From the NCBI GenBank assembly GCA_010093605.1, contig MU004194.1:1693392-1757391 (forward strand): a stretch of 64,000 bases of DNA. Reading direction: 5' to 3'. Below, in pieces: positions 22,419 through 33,800 of the stretch. Each line of letters opens with the position of its first letter. The first letter of the stretch is position 1. Below the pieces are notes generated by a model, which searched no databases, was not told the DNA's origin, and saw only the letters and a list, made by a program, of their open reading frames with translations. A program made the position numbers and the translations under genes. The DNA comes from Lophium mytilinum. Its lineage: Eukaryota; Ascomycota; Dothideomycetes; Mytilinidiales; Mytilinidiaceae.

Positions 22419-22964
22419 TCTCTACGACGGTATGGTGGTCTCTATGTTGGATCATGAAGATTAGTGATGGACGGAGGAGATGGTGTTGATGGAAAGTGTT
22501 GGAGCGGCGTGGAATTCGGGAGGAAAAGCCACAAACCGCCACGACGCCACATCGGCATTTGCTGTCGCCGACGTGGATATTCTAGACCAACGGGGCATCT
22601 CCATTCATCAGCGGCCGCGCACTCTCCTTTGCCTACTCGCAACAACAGTCATAAAGGTGGTGTACGCGGCACGGTAGCCTCTCCATCTTTCGTCTAGCAT
22701 GTTCGAGAGCCATCCAGGATTCGTGATTGCTTTGGCTCTGATTGGAGACTCGGGGAGTCGGGCGCCAGCTTGAGGGCGATCTCCCGATGACCAACACCAT
22801 ACCCGCCTGATGGGTGGCGATGTACGTATGCAGCCGTCTGCCTGCTTTTGTTGTATATAAGATGGCTGCTGGTGAGGCTCCTCAGTTATCTTCCTTCATC
22901 TCATCTCATCTACCACCTCATTCTACAAAACATCATCACACCAACCATCAACCACTCAACAATC
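22419..22964. other. Intergenic / heat-shock promoter and 5' leader
   Basis: No gene supported. The last 105 bp are a CA/CT-rich leader, common in highly expressed fungal genes. Confidence 0.5.
22854..22860 (+). promoter_or_regulatory. TATA box of the small heat-shock gene
   Basis: TATATAA lies about 105 bp upstream of the start at 22965, followed by a CA/CT-rich leader. A strong TATA fits a stress-inducible promoter. Clear heat-shock-element arrays were not seen. Confidence 0.5.
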
Positions 22965-23813
22965 ATGCCTTCAATACGCTACGTCAATCAAAGTGCTCCC
23001 TTCTGGGATTTTGTTGCAAACTTGGAACAACAAGGACAGGCCCACCCCTTCTTCGCCTCTCAGGGACGTGAAGGAGGCGAAGAGCGCGAATCATCTGGAG
23101 ACGAGCAGCCCTTTGGACCATGGGGCCATCCTTGGGCTCGTCGCGGTCCTCGAGGTCACCGCGGACCCCCTCCTCCTCCTGCAGAGCCTGCAGCTCCAGC
23201 AGCTCCTGGCGAACCTTCCTCGAACCCTCCACCGCCCCCTCATCATGAGCATCCTCACCACGAACATCCTCGCCACGATGGACCACCGCATCACCGCGGC
23301 TGCGGTGGAAGACGCGGCCGGGGCTTTGGTGGCCGTGGAGGCTTTGGAGGTCCCTGGGGATCAATGGGCATGGGCGGCGGGCCTTTCAACTTCGCCGGCC
23401 TAGCAACCCAACTCTTCGGACAAGACAACGAAAGCGGAACCAAAGAAGCCTCTTCCGAAGATTTCAAGCCTGAAGCTGATGTATTCGACACCGAGTCTGC
23501 CTTTGTTATCCACGTCTCTCTTCCGGGAGCCAAGAAGGAAGATGTCGGCGTGAACTGGGACGCAGAGAAGAGCGAGGTCAGCATCGCTGGCGTTATCTAC
23601 AGACCTGGCGATGAGGACTTCTTGAAGACTCTTGCTTTGGACGAGCGGAAGATTGGCGCTTTTGAGAGGAAGGTCCGTCTTGGAAGTCGTGCCAATCCGG
23701 CTCAAGTCGATGCGGATATGATCACCGCAAAGCTCGAAGATGGCATCTTGCGAGTGGAGGTTCCAAAGCAGGATAGGGACTATGTCGAGATCAAGAAGGT
23801 CGACATCGAGTAG
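22965..23813 (+). CDS. Small heat-shock protein (Hsp20/alpha-crystallin)
   Basis: 282 aa from the Met at 22965. This start follows the TATA box and leader; the frame is open further upstream, but that part lies in the leader and promoter. The alpha-crystallin domain is at about 167-270: [22 protein letters not shown] opens it (residues 167-188) and [16 protein letters not shown] (253-268) carries the conserved beta8-beta9 block. Such proteins are ATP-independent chaperones that form oligomers. The N-terminal 165 residues are unusual: a poly-Pro tract, a His-rich stretch (about 93-110) and Gly/Arg repeats ([15 protein letters not shown], 115-129), all predicted disordered. Length is above that of plain Hsp20s. 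Confidence 0.92.
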   Translation: MPSIRYVNQSAPFWDFVANLEQQGQAHPFFASQGREGGEERESSGDEQPFGPWGHPWARRGPRGHRGPPPPPAEPAAPAAPGEPSSNPPPPPHHEHPHHEHPRHDGPPHHRGCGGRRGRGFGGRGGFGGPWGSMGMGGGPFNFAGLATQLFGQDNESGTKEASSEDFKPEADVFDTESAFVIHVSLPGAKKEDVGVNWDAEKSEVSIAGVIYRPGDEDFLKTLALDERKIGAFERKVRLGSRANPAQVDADMITAKLEDGILRVEVPKQDRDYVEIKKVDIE

Positions 23814-24359
23814 CGATCTCAGCAATGGGAATGAGAAGTCGAAGGGAGCGAGGGAAGAGAAGGGGCTTAACGATCCGTGCTTTTGGCGTATGCAAGGTTT
23901 CATAGGATAATCTAATCTTTGGGGGCGTATCTCTTTGACATATTGCCGTGATGTTTCCTCTCCACTCAAAATGCTACAACAATCAAGTGAAGGTTTTCTT
24001 TGCGTATGGGCACTACATTTCCATCTTCTTGGCATTGTCGATGCGTACCGAAGAAGCCAGTGTGATATCCAAGCTTAAGCACTAATCCAACGATCATCCC
24101 AAAATTTTACGCAGCAAGTCAAATATTCCTTGAAGGCGACCACATTTGGTTTGTACATACGATGCACCTCTCGGCTCCACCTGCCCTAGCAATTGCGGGG
24201 TTCTAGGGCGGGGTGCAGCTTCCCCAGCGATGACGCAGGACAAACGACAAGCAAATCACGCCGTGCCAAACTCTTCATTTTCTACATCAATCACTTTGCC
24301 CCCCTCAATACAACAACAACCCTACTTCTACGAGACTACAAGCTTCAATTGCAATCAGA
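23814..24359. other. Intergenic, no supported gene
   Basis: A minus-strand frame (23400-24035) overlaps the heat-shock gene antisense and is its shadow. Nothing else is recognisable. Confidence 0.5.
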
Positions 24360-25012
24360 ATGTCCATCCCAACCTCCACCTCTGTCACTGAGTCCGCTGT
24401 CATCGAAGCTCCCCTGAGCTCCGTCTGGGTATGTCACTCCACCTCAGTCGAACCTCGCAAGTGTCTGACGGAAAGGCGCATTGCTGACGGTGTGAATGGA
24501 TATAGCATCTCATCAAACTACAAGATTTCTCCAAGTTCTGGAGCAAGCTGGACAAGAGCGAGTATGTCAAGGGCGCGTCAGACGAGACGGATATCGTGAA
24601 GTGGGCGTTCAAGGACGGAACTGTATTGGAGATGAAGCAAGAAGAGCACTCGGTATGTTTATCCATCTGCATCATTTCGTTCCGCCTTAGAGACATGAGC
24701 TGATGACCGCAGTCCATCGACCACTACATTACATACAGCATCATCTCCTCTCAGCCAGCCTTGAGCTATACCTCCGTTGTTAGCACCGTGCGCCTGTACT
24801 CTGTCACGTCGGGCAAGCATGAAGGACAGACGTTCGTGACGTGGACGGGCAACTTTTCGAGCGATGCTGATGCTGGTGAGTTGCGCTTGCGTTTCTGTCA
24901 ATACTTTGTTAGTGCTGACCACTCTTTGTAATACTCAGGAGTCATCGAAGATGCCAAGTTCAAGCGCCGTGAAGCCCTCGCTGATCTCGCGGCCGCTGCT
25001 GGAAAGAAATGA
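24360..25012 (+). CDS. SRPBCC (START/Bet v 1-like, polyketide-cyclase-type) protein
   Basis: Four exons: 24360-24428, 24506-24652, 24713-24875 and 24939-25012, all GT-AG, total 150 aa. The joined protein opens SVTESAVIEAPLSSVW, the first strand and helix of the helix-grip fold. Next come HLIKLQDFSKFW, then alternating strands (VKWAFKDGTVLEMKQEEHS, YTSVVSTVRLYSVT, QTFVTWTGNFSSDA). It closes with the long C-terminal helix AKFKRREALADLAAAAG. This layout is typical of small fungal SRPBCC proteins that bind hydrophobic ligands; the ligand is unknown. No signal peptide, so probably cytosolic. Three introns in 450 coding bases is dense, but every join keeps frame. Confidence 0.82.
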
Positions 25013-26829
25013 GGAGGAAGAGACCCATACGACGGTGCATAAGTTGGGGAGGTTGAGTGAGGGCTGAGGGCTGAGCGATTCAAGATGGGATGGAAAAGCG
25101 AAGCGGCTACACCGATGGCTGGTAAATGACTGTATCATACCATGAAAATTGCGTGCTTTGCAAAGCAAGGGAACAATGTATGTTCCTAAAAATTCAATAT
25201 AAGTCCCGCGGGAAGGTTTGATGAACGAATGTGCGAGATACTATTAGCCCGCATTGTGGATAATTGCACGTTTTTCACCACTGTCTGTGATTCTTCCGTG
25301 CAGATCAGCCGCTGCCAACTCTTCGCAGACATGACGAGTCATTGCATGCCTCTTGATCGATCATTTGTGGGAGAAGAAACATATCGATAGTGAATACAGG
25401 GGTATTTATCAATTGACCAATGAATCGGCATGTCGCATCGTTAGCGGATTCCATCAGATTGATTCCCGTCCGCCACCTCACCCTCTCCCTTTTTCCACCA
25501 CTGTCACCTCCAAAAGCTACCAACATGCTGACTTCATCCGACTCAGAACTTGCTCTCACTTGATGAGACCACACCTATTCCAGCACCTTTTCAACCGAGG
25601 CTTTAACACCCCTAAGATCCACCAGGCTTCCAACTAGGACTTTATCCTCAAACGCGCTTATCATAGAGACGTATATGTCTTTCTTGAAACAGAACCCCCT
25701 GGCCCTGCACGTCTCTAAACGACACCACGACGCGTCGATCCGGCTATTGTATGCTCTCAGGGTGATTAAATGCAGCGGGCCGTGCGACAGGCTCGTGCCT
25801 ACCTGCATTCATCAACAATTCCACCGCATCTGCATCCTGTTCCACACGTGACTATAGCATCGAAATTCTTCGGGAATTGTGGTATATGAAAGACCCTCCT
25901 TGTCGCAGCATACCCAGTCTTTGACGCGTCATCTCTTCGCGGCGCCAAAAGTCTACACGGAAAATTATTTTTTCTTGCCCCACTTATTACAGCCTTTCAT
26001 CAATCTTGCCATACCTGCTTGCAAAATTTTGAGGCTTGCGTTATCACTAATGTATCTGCCCATTTCGAGACTTGAGAGAAGCTGTTTTGATTGGTAGCAA
26101 AGACCGAACGAGTGTTCCGTAGTCGAGCCGCAATAGGAGGTACCTGCGACGTGCCAACCACACCAGGGTCCGAAGCCTTTCCGAACACCTCATTCTACAG
26201 AGATTTGAGACACAGAAGAGAAACGCGTGGAAAGTCTAATACGACTCATTGAACGACTACGACAATATCACGCAATCATTCATCAGAAACGTGTTCACAT
26301 TCTCCTCAATCTAGTTCCAGGGATACGTCTACGCGGCTTAATACCCCACTAATGTTTCGCCCCTGTGAAACAAACTTGTCGGCTTGAGACAACCCAATCA
26401 TGGGCCCACTCCATGCAGTGAAACTCTGGCCTTGATTGCTGACCCACATTTTCCCGCTATACTATGTACGCCTGGGATTGATAGGGTGATTGAAGGAGGC
26501 TCCGCGAATGATTGGGGAAGATCGACGTCTTCTTGCCGCCTATAGCTCCACCACTCCGAACGGCAGGGAAACAAATTGGCCCTATCATCGGTCTACGCAT
26601 CTACATACGGATGCGCGGGAAAAGCCACCGTAATCCACAGGCCACGTCTTCTACCGATGGCGATGATGAAGCCATTTTCGCTAATGAGAAAGCAGGCCTA
26701 ACATATAAAGAAGGATGTGAAGTCAACCGGATCTTCTTATTCCTCACAGCAAACATTCTTTCATTCTTTCCTCCTTTCAATCTTTCATCCAGTTATCCAG
26801 CGCCGGTTCGCTACTATCATACCATCATC
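25013..26829. other. Intergenic, about 1.8 kb, no supported gene
   Basis: The minus-strand frame 25575-25808 has an even composition but no family I know. The rest is short and overlapping. The right 150 bp have a CT-rich leader before the secreted-repeat gene. Confidence 0.45.
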
Positions 26830-27539
26830 ATGCTCCATACCGTCAAAATTGCGCTCGTGGCGCTTCTTGCGTCCAGGTAAGGAACGTCAATTTCACATCG
26901 GCGGGCATTTTTGCTGATATAGATCCAGCGCCGTCGCTGCTCCAATTGGCGATAAGCCAGAATTCAGTGCTCATCACCACAGCGGCGCTCCCCATCCCAG
27001 CGGCGGATTCCCGATCAGCTTCCCTGTGCCGTCCGGTGGATTCCCTGTGCCGTCTGGCGGATTCCCGAAGCCTACGGGCTTCCCCCCTTTGCCCTCTGGT
27101 ACGTAATTCTTCAACACTCATTCACATCGCGAATCGATGTCTAGTAGATTCACATGAGGATGCAAACACAATCTAAGTGACCTTTGAACACTGGCAACGA
27201 AGGACCTAGCATACATACCAAGCCTCTTTTCTTATACACTAGTGCATATTTTGACGTCTTTTAGGAGGCTTCTCTGGATTTTCTGGTGTCCCCACTCCCA
27301 CAGTCTCTCTCGATAAACGTCAATTCCCAACTGGCGGATGGCCCACGAACTTGCCTTCATTCTCTCCTCCAAGTGTGCCTTCGGGAGGGTTCCCAGTCCC
27401 TTCAGGAGGGTTTCCAGTGCCTTCGGGAGGTTTCCCAGCTCATTCGTTCTCGGGACCCGCGCCTACAGGAGGTTTTCCAGGCCCATCTGGGTTGCCTTCA
27501 TTCTCGAAGCCCGCTCCGGCTTCAACCCCTATCGCTTAG
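26830..27539 (+). CDS. Secreted PSGGFP-repeat protein with a Kex2-type site
   Basis: Three exons (26830-26876, 26923-27098, 27265-27539; introns of 46 and 166 bp) give 165 aa. The N terminus MLHTVKIALVALLAS is a signal peptide with cleavage probably near AVAA. The mature part is Gly/Pro/Ser/Phe-rich: seven GGFP units, mostly as PSGGFP, plus one TGGWP, spread over exons 2 and 3. In the middle LDKR is followed by QFPTGGWP, a dibasic site that Kex2-like proteases could cut. There are no cysteines. It may be a structural wall or matrix protein or a processed peptide precursor; the sequence does not decide. No biosynthetic partner gene sits beside it. Confidence 0.72.
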
Positions 27540-28842
27540 ATGTGCTGGAAACCAAGAGCAAGAATGTTGGTACAATGGTAGCTGAATGGTTGGTGGGTTG
27601 ATGGTATTTTTTGGATTCTTTTCTCTCGTTGAACGGGTTCTGTTGATATTTGGTTGTGCTTGAGATAAAAATGTTGAAAGCTTTGGTCTTTTGACCCTTT
27701 TCGTATGCGCTTTGAATGAGTGTCACGTCATGTTAACTGTATTGCGGTGACAGTTCTGTAGTAGGCAGCTTCCGACTAACCTATGCTGAGATGAAATGGA
27801 GAACTCGTTCCCCTGCGAAGCCTTGCCTAGATTGGCGTCCTGGCTGAATGAGTACGTCATCAAGCCGCGCGTGTAGAATAGTAAGTCAAGAGTACCTGTC
27901 CCAGGCTTCAATCTCATCTAACACATGCCCGAGTATTGTTGTCCAAGTCCGTCCACTGCGAATCGACCGTCAACTCCAGTCTCTTATGTCACTCATCCTA
28001 GGGTGGATCCTTTCACTCCGCCGGTTGCAAGCCCACTTCTCAGACGAACTTTCAAGCTAGGAATACATGGTCGAGAGAACGCTTCAATACAGAACACTAC
28101 ACTCTCGTAGTCGGACTGCGACTGGTAGTTGCGAGGATGCTCATCTTGTGCTCCGGTCTGACCTAGAATAACAACAGCCCCGCAGGTTTGCCGCCTCGCC
28201 AGCGGCTTCTGGCCCTCACCAAGTGATCTTTCACCAACCTCCATATCGCCATTATATCTAACACTCGCGTATAGGTCTCGTCGATCAGGTCTAATCAAAT
28301 CGACGTCAACGCGACCACTCTGCGCGAGGTGATCTACATATCCGACGACGAAGAAAATGATCACCGCAACCACAACCACGTTACCAATGGCATATACAAG
28401 CTGGATGTCGCAACCCTGGACAGCGAAGATGACAACAACAACCACTATCTACGATCCTGCCTATCACTTATCCTCATCCCACACCGAGACTCATCCAGCT
28501 ATTTTTTGTCGGTCGCAAAATGAGAAGCCTCGCCGTCGATTCAGCCTCGCGGCACATATTCATGTATATCAGGCTGCCAGTCAGACCACCCTTGCTAGAA
28601 CATGCTTCTCGTAAATGTATTTCTATAAATTATACGAGTGCCACTGGATACCATGGTATATTCCCCAACGCCTCAAGCATACCCCTGCCCATCCCATTCA
28701 ACGTATCGACAGATTGCCACCCCTTGGCCCGATAAAGAATTAGATCAAGCTCATCCATCCATCAACTATCCACACCCCAATTTCAGCGAGTCTGAAATAG
28801 ATATAAATCGGATCAGACTCATTTGCATGAATCAGATCTCAG
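27540..28842. other. Intergenic, about 1.3 kb, no firm gene
   Basis: Plus-strand frames at 27925-28110 and 28329-28523 have low complexity (Asn/Asp/His) and no shared splice logic that I trust; an antisense frame covers both. I see no conserved domain. Confidence 0.4.
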
Positions 28843-30806
28843 TCACCCCTCCAAACACTTCCCACCCAGAGCCCCACGCGCCCTCTCCGCTTCCACGTAC
28901 CTCGGCCACGTATTTGTAAAAACAAGATACTTGATACTCTCGAACGCGGCATCGAAGATGCCCACCTCGAAGTCCTTGGGTACATGGTCGATTCCCATGC
29001 CAGACTCGCTCTTCACGCTGTCGGCGCGGCCTAGCAACCCGCCAAGCATCAGCGCGTCGTCCTCCCACGGGCACACCACATTCTCACGCTTCGAGTGCTC
29101 GGAGATGGTGTCGCACTCGTAGGGGTCGAAGACTACGCTTGAGAAGAGGGATTGTAGATGCCGGAAGACTTTGTACTCAATGTTGATGGGAGTCTCGGCG
29201 GTGAATGGGTTAATCAGCGTGAAGAAGATTAGGGAGGCTTCGGTGAACTGCTGGCGGCGTTGTTGAGCGGTGATGGAGCTCGGTCCTGCTTTAGGTTGCT
29301 TATCGATCTCTTTGCCGAGCGAGCTGGGAGATGGTTGCGTTTGGTGCTGGGGATGCTCGAGACTGCGATCCCACCGTTGACGGAAGTTGCGTACTTCGCG
29401 CAGGAATACCATGTTCTCGGCGGTGAATTCTTTGCGCGCAGCCCAGCTAATGAGGGGCTCGATGTTGTGCTTGATGACATATTCGAGGGCTTGCATACTG
29501 CCTTTGTGCTTGAGGGTTGCGGAGGAAGAGGATGAGATGTGGGAGGTGTGCGAGGTGAGGGAGGAGGTGCTGGTCCGGCGGGAAGGATTGAGGGCGGACT
29601 TGTAGGCGTCCCAGAGGGGGAGGATAAAGGTGACTTGTTGGATGGTTATCAGACAAGGGAGAAACCTGAGATAAAGCTACGTATTAGTGTTGCTCTTATG
29701 GGAGTAGAACATAGAGCTCAGCTTCTTCCGGAGGCGGTGCAGGGTGGCTTCTAAAGGCATGCGACTTACCATCCTGAAGTAGGGAAGTACTTATTGATGG
29801 TCAACATCGCGGGGATCTTTGTGTACGTGAAGGCGAGCCAGAGCGGTGTTCCAGGAAGACTTAATTGGCGATCAGTACGTACTCCATACACGAATGACTA
29901 GTAATCTCACCCTGCAATAATTGCTAATCGAGTCTGCCACGCCCAGTAGTGGACATCATTGACTTTACGAATCTTCCAAAGCAAATAGGGCCCGAAGATG
30001 GTGGTCCAGAACAGCTGTAGAAAAATGGATGGGACCCTGTTCATGTGTGAGAACCGTGTCGTTCGAGATGGGAAGCGGCCTACCATTCTGCTCCCCTGCG
30101 GCAGCTAGTTTGGTCGGCAACGTGACCGAAAAAGCCATAGGAACGATGGAAACGGCGCGAGCCAAAGTATAGTATAGTAGATGGAATGAACTGACCCGGG
30201 CCAGTAAGCACTCATGATATTTCGATCCGAATCCGGGTACGTACCGAGATTGCTAGACCAAGAATGATCCCTACATACGTCTTTGCAGCAGCGTCAAGAC
30301 GTAAGTAGGCCTCCAAGAGACCTTTGGGACTCCAAATGACTCTTTTCTTGCGAGCCCCCTCGGTGTAGTTACGAGCAAGTCTTGCTTGACTCTCGTAGTA
30401 CTTGAGAAGCCTTGCATTGGCAGCTGAGACATGATAAGCGAGAGTATCGGGAAATCACCAGCGTGCTGGAATACCGACCTTGAAACAAGGCCATGCCGAG
30501 CGGTAGGAACACTGACATGATCCAGTACTCGGCAACGCAGGGCCAGTTCCCATTCTCGGGGTAAGCGAGAAGAACGAGAACGAGGTACACATGGAGCATC
30601 GAGACGGAGCCAATGAGGACATTGAAGCCGCGTATACGAATGGAGTGATTGGACCGATGGCGATGCAGCAAGTATATCTCGACGGCCACGAAGAGGGAGT
30701 AGACGATCGCCACCAGGACGTAGAAGATACCTAGAGCATCGAGGTTGGCTCGGCCGCCGTTGAGCTCTCGAGTAGCGACGGTTTGTCTGAGAATGAGGCT
30801 CGCCAT
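28843..30806 (-). CDS. GprK-type receptor: seven-transmembrane protein fused to an RGS domain
   Basis: Six minus-strand exons: 30806-30479, 30423-30245, 30190-30084, 30036-29911, 29859-29770 and 29665-28843, coding 550 aa; all introns are GT-AG and 47-104 bp. The first ~290 residues hold seven hydrophobic segments, with landmark text such as IFYVLVAIVYSLFVAVEIYLL, YVGIILGLAIS, SRRFHRSYGFF and CRRGAEW, and FLQLFWTTIFGPYLLWKIRK. After a Ser-rich linker the RGS domain starts near residue 334 (MQALEYVIKHNIEPLISW) and runs, with an inserted Ser/Pro loop, to the end (AAFESIKYLVFTNTWPRY). Fungal GprK-class proteins combine ligand sensing with GTPase acceleration on a G-alpha subunit (family knowledge). 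The gene appears complete. Confidence 0.87.
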
Positions 30807-33800
30807 AGTGATAATGATGAAAGGATAGTTGGATACGATTAAGAGCGGACAGCTGAAGGAACGCTGGAGCTTATATCAAGCTCGATCTAAAGGGCAAGAC
30901 TCGCAGTCAATGGAGCCGGAGGTACACGAGAATTGGAGAAAGCAAAGCTGGAGGTTACATAAGCGAGGGGATGTACCCAGGTACGGACAGAAACGGCGTG
31001 TCGAGTAAATTAGACGATGGAGAAGATGCAGAGATCGGGGGGAAAGGAAGGGAGGGCGACAGCATGTGTTCTTGTCCAGCAGAAGTGCAGCAGCGCACGC
31101 GGCAGTAAGGGAGGGTTAAGAGGTCGTGGTCGGATGGACCCGAGACAATGAAGCGCCGTGGAGCTCGACTGGGCTGCCAGTGCGTTTGGTGCAACATAGG
31201 AAGGGAGGGGTGCTCACGAGATGGCGATGCGGTGGGACAGGAATCGCGGTTGCAACACGCTCGACCACCTGTCCGACGACACTTGCAGCCCTCACGCGGG
31301 CGCGCGCAGGGGCAGCTCCATGGCGGACAAGAGCATGATACCAAGCCGTAGAAGAATAAAACATGATGTATTTGGGGGGTTTTTCGCCGTGTTAGCTTAT
31401 ATGGCAGCGCAGTGTTTGCGCAGTGCAGGGTGCGGCAGGCAGCGTTTAGGGAGGAGACAGAGAGGCTCTCTTTGGGCGCGCCGCGTGCTCGGGCCGCCCG
31501 CATTAGGCCCCGCAGCGTAGCTGTCCCGGCATGGCTTGGTTCCTGGCTGCCCCTGGAGCCCTTCACTCCTCGCTGTCCAGCATCCACTCACCACCCACCA
31601 CCACCACCACTACGCTATGGCGGTATCGAGATATCTAGCATCACCCTGCCACGCTGCAGCTGCTGTTGGTACTCATCCGATATGCCTTATGCGCTCACGA
31701 TAACTCTGCCAGGAACTGCATTGCGGACGCTGGCTCGTTACTGTTTCTATTCTTGCCCACGATATAGATCTACTTCCTGTCTCATGCCTTCTTCTATAAG
31801 TTCCCATTATCCACCTTGAAGCTTGAACCTGTGTTAGTAGGCCCTGCTGCCCACGACTTTCATGCAGAATCTCCCTCGGCTCGAGTTGTCCTCTGTCCAG
31901 TTCCCAGGTTGGACGAAACGCCAAAGCGCAGGTCATCCAATATAATGCTGAAAGACGTGGTTCCCGGACTTGCCAGTGTATGAGACAGTTGTGAGTAGGC
32001 GCTGTAACTCGGTGGCTGCCTCCTCCCGAGTACGCCAGACGGGATGCGAGAGCCAGCATCCCCGCCGCAATACATGCACAACCTGCAGAAGTCACAAGTG
32101 CGGAGAAGCTGAAGATAGTGCCTCAAACATTGATTGCAGCGGGAACATGCAAATGCTGACTAGGCCTCAACAAACCACGCTATTTTGACAAAATTGCGGT
32201 GAGAAGAGCCAGAATTTTGAACTTCGAACGGCTCCTTCATGCTGGTAAAGTAGCCAGTACCCAGCATCCTTCTTGTCAGTCATCACAACGACACGCATAG
32301 GTTGACCTTTTCACCTACTCGGAAATGAGAGGACTCGTCGCGAGTAGCCTCAAACATGGGCAAATGCAAATTCAGAAACGATCTTGATGATTCGTTACTC
32401 GACTGCGCCTGTCCAAGTGGAGTTTTACAGTCAAGAGCAGCACCAAAGCGGTAGCGAGAAAGTATGCATACCCTTATGCTCGAATACTCTGACTACTCTA
32501 CCCTTGTTCCTCGAGCATAGTCTGGGGACACGCGTGGCCGCCCGCATTCCATGCCGACCACCCACGACATCCTTCAAAACTAAGTCCACTGAAACTCTCC
32601 GGCTTCCGTCTCGCTCACAAGCCCCACTTCATCGGCACCGTGCCGAGGGGCGCGCTTAGGCGAGCTGCTTCCCTGAGAGTATGACATGTCCAATCGGATC
32701 TTACTATCCCAAGGGCGGCCGATATGGCTTGTTCACAACCTTGATCTGTTACCCGAAAGTCATCGACAGGTTCCATCGCGATACCTCAGCTGCAGAACTC
32801 CATCGGACCTAAAGAACTACGGTATTGCTGATTTGTTTGTTACTTGCTCTGCGGCGTTCCTCGCGACGATGAATCTATACATCCGGGAGCCACGCTAAGA
32901 AGGCGTGAGTGGTTGATTGCGGGGTCTAAGACGACCGTCTATGTTTCTCTTCCATCAGTTTGCTCTTCAGGCGATGATATGCTATCACTAAGACCACGTA
33001 TAGTCGCAATATCAAAGCATACCGGCACACTCCCACGATTGCAGTCCGAGATCTCTTCGTCACAATCGTCCTATCACTTCGCACGAGCCGTTTTTGCCCG
33101 ATCTATGGTTCCGCCATTCAAAGTTCAAGAACCTTAAAATAGGACGCTATTTGATCATTTGAACGTTATGACACCGGAGCGCAAGTCTAAAAGCATATCT
33201 GCACCTCGATCATCCTCCGCCTCAAAATGTAGTGACACTGAAATCTTGCTTCCATATCCCCAACCATAAAAGCCTGGGGTGTATCAATCTACTTTAAAGG
33301 TTTTGGACGACATGTCAGGCCATTCTGAGCTGCTAGTTACCTCAACGGGCCACCGCAGACGGCGTGCTCGGCTGTATGTATTTACCGAGTTCTACGAGAA
33401 CATGAGAGCATAGAACCCCAACCTCGATGATTTTGGTTACAGCTCTGCCGACTGGACAGTGCAGAAGATGCAGTCCTACCGTGTTGTCTCTCGTCCCTCC
33501 CTTCTCCTGCTGGGATCATAAGGAGGAAAGGAAGCCTCAGTGAAGAATACTGACGGCATGGACGAGGAGCTTTCCGACGCTACCAACAACGAGCTAGACA
33601 TCGTCACGAGCATCAACCAAGCTTGTAGAAAATGCGGGAGTGTTGCAATTTCAATCTGCTTTGACTTCGATCGCGGGCTAGGACACACAATACATCGCCG
33701 ATGTTTCCCTGTAGCAGGCCTGCCCATTAGAATCTTCTCAGAGCGAGCGACACAGGAATGAGATTAGGCACAATTACCTCGAAAGAAATGACAAGCGATT

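Noticed and set aside
23400-24035. 211-codon minus-strand frame
   Set aside because: Antisense to the alpha-crystallin domain of the small heat-shock gene.
25575-25808. Minus-strand frame with VLVGSLVDLRGVKASVEKVLE
   Set aside because: Looks protein-like but is short, has no flanking exons in frame and matches no family I know.
28329-28523. Asp/Asn/His-rich plus-strand frame, possibly a second exon of 27925-28110
   Set aside because: The needed intron lacks a convincing donor, and the composition could arise by chance in simple sequence.
30955-31587. 210-codon minus-strand frame
   Set aside because: Very Cys/Arg/Pro-rich, mirrored by plus-strand frames, in the upstream region of the receptor gene; more likely GC-rich noncoding DNA.
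31970-32188. Frame with CTTCRSHKCG, like a Zn2Cys6 start
   Set aside because: The remaining Cys spacing does not fit a zinc cluster and no regulatory domain follows.
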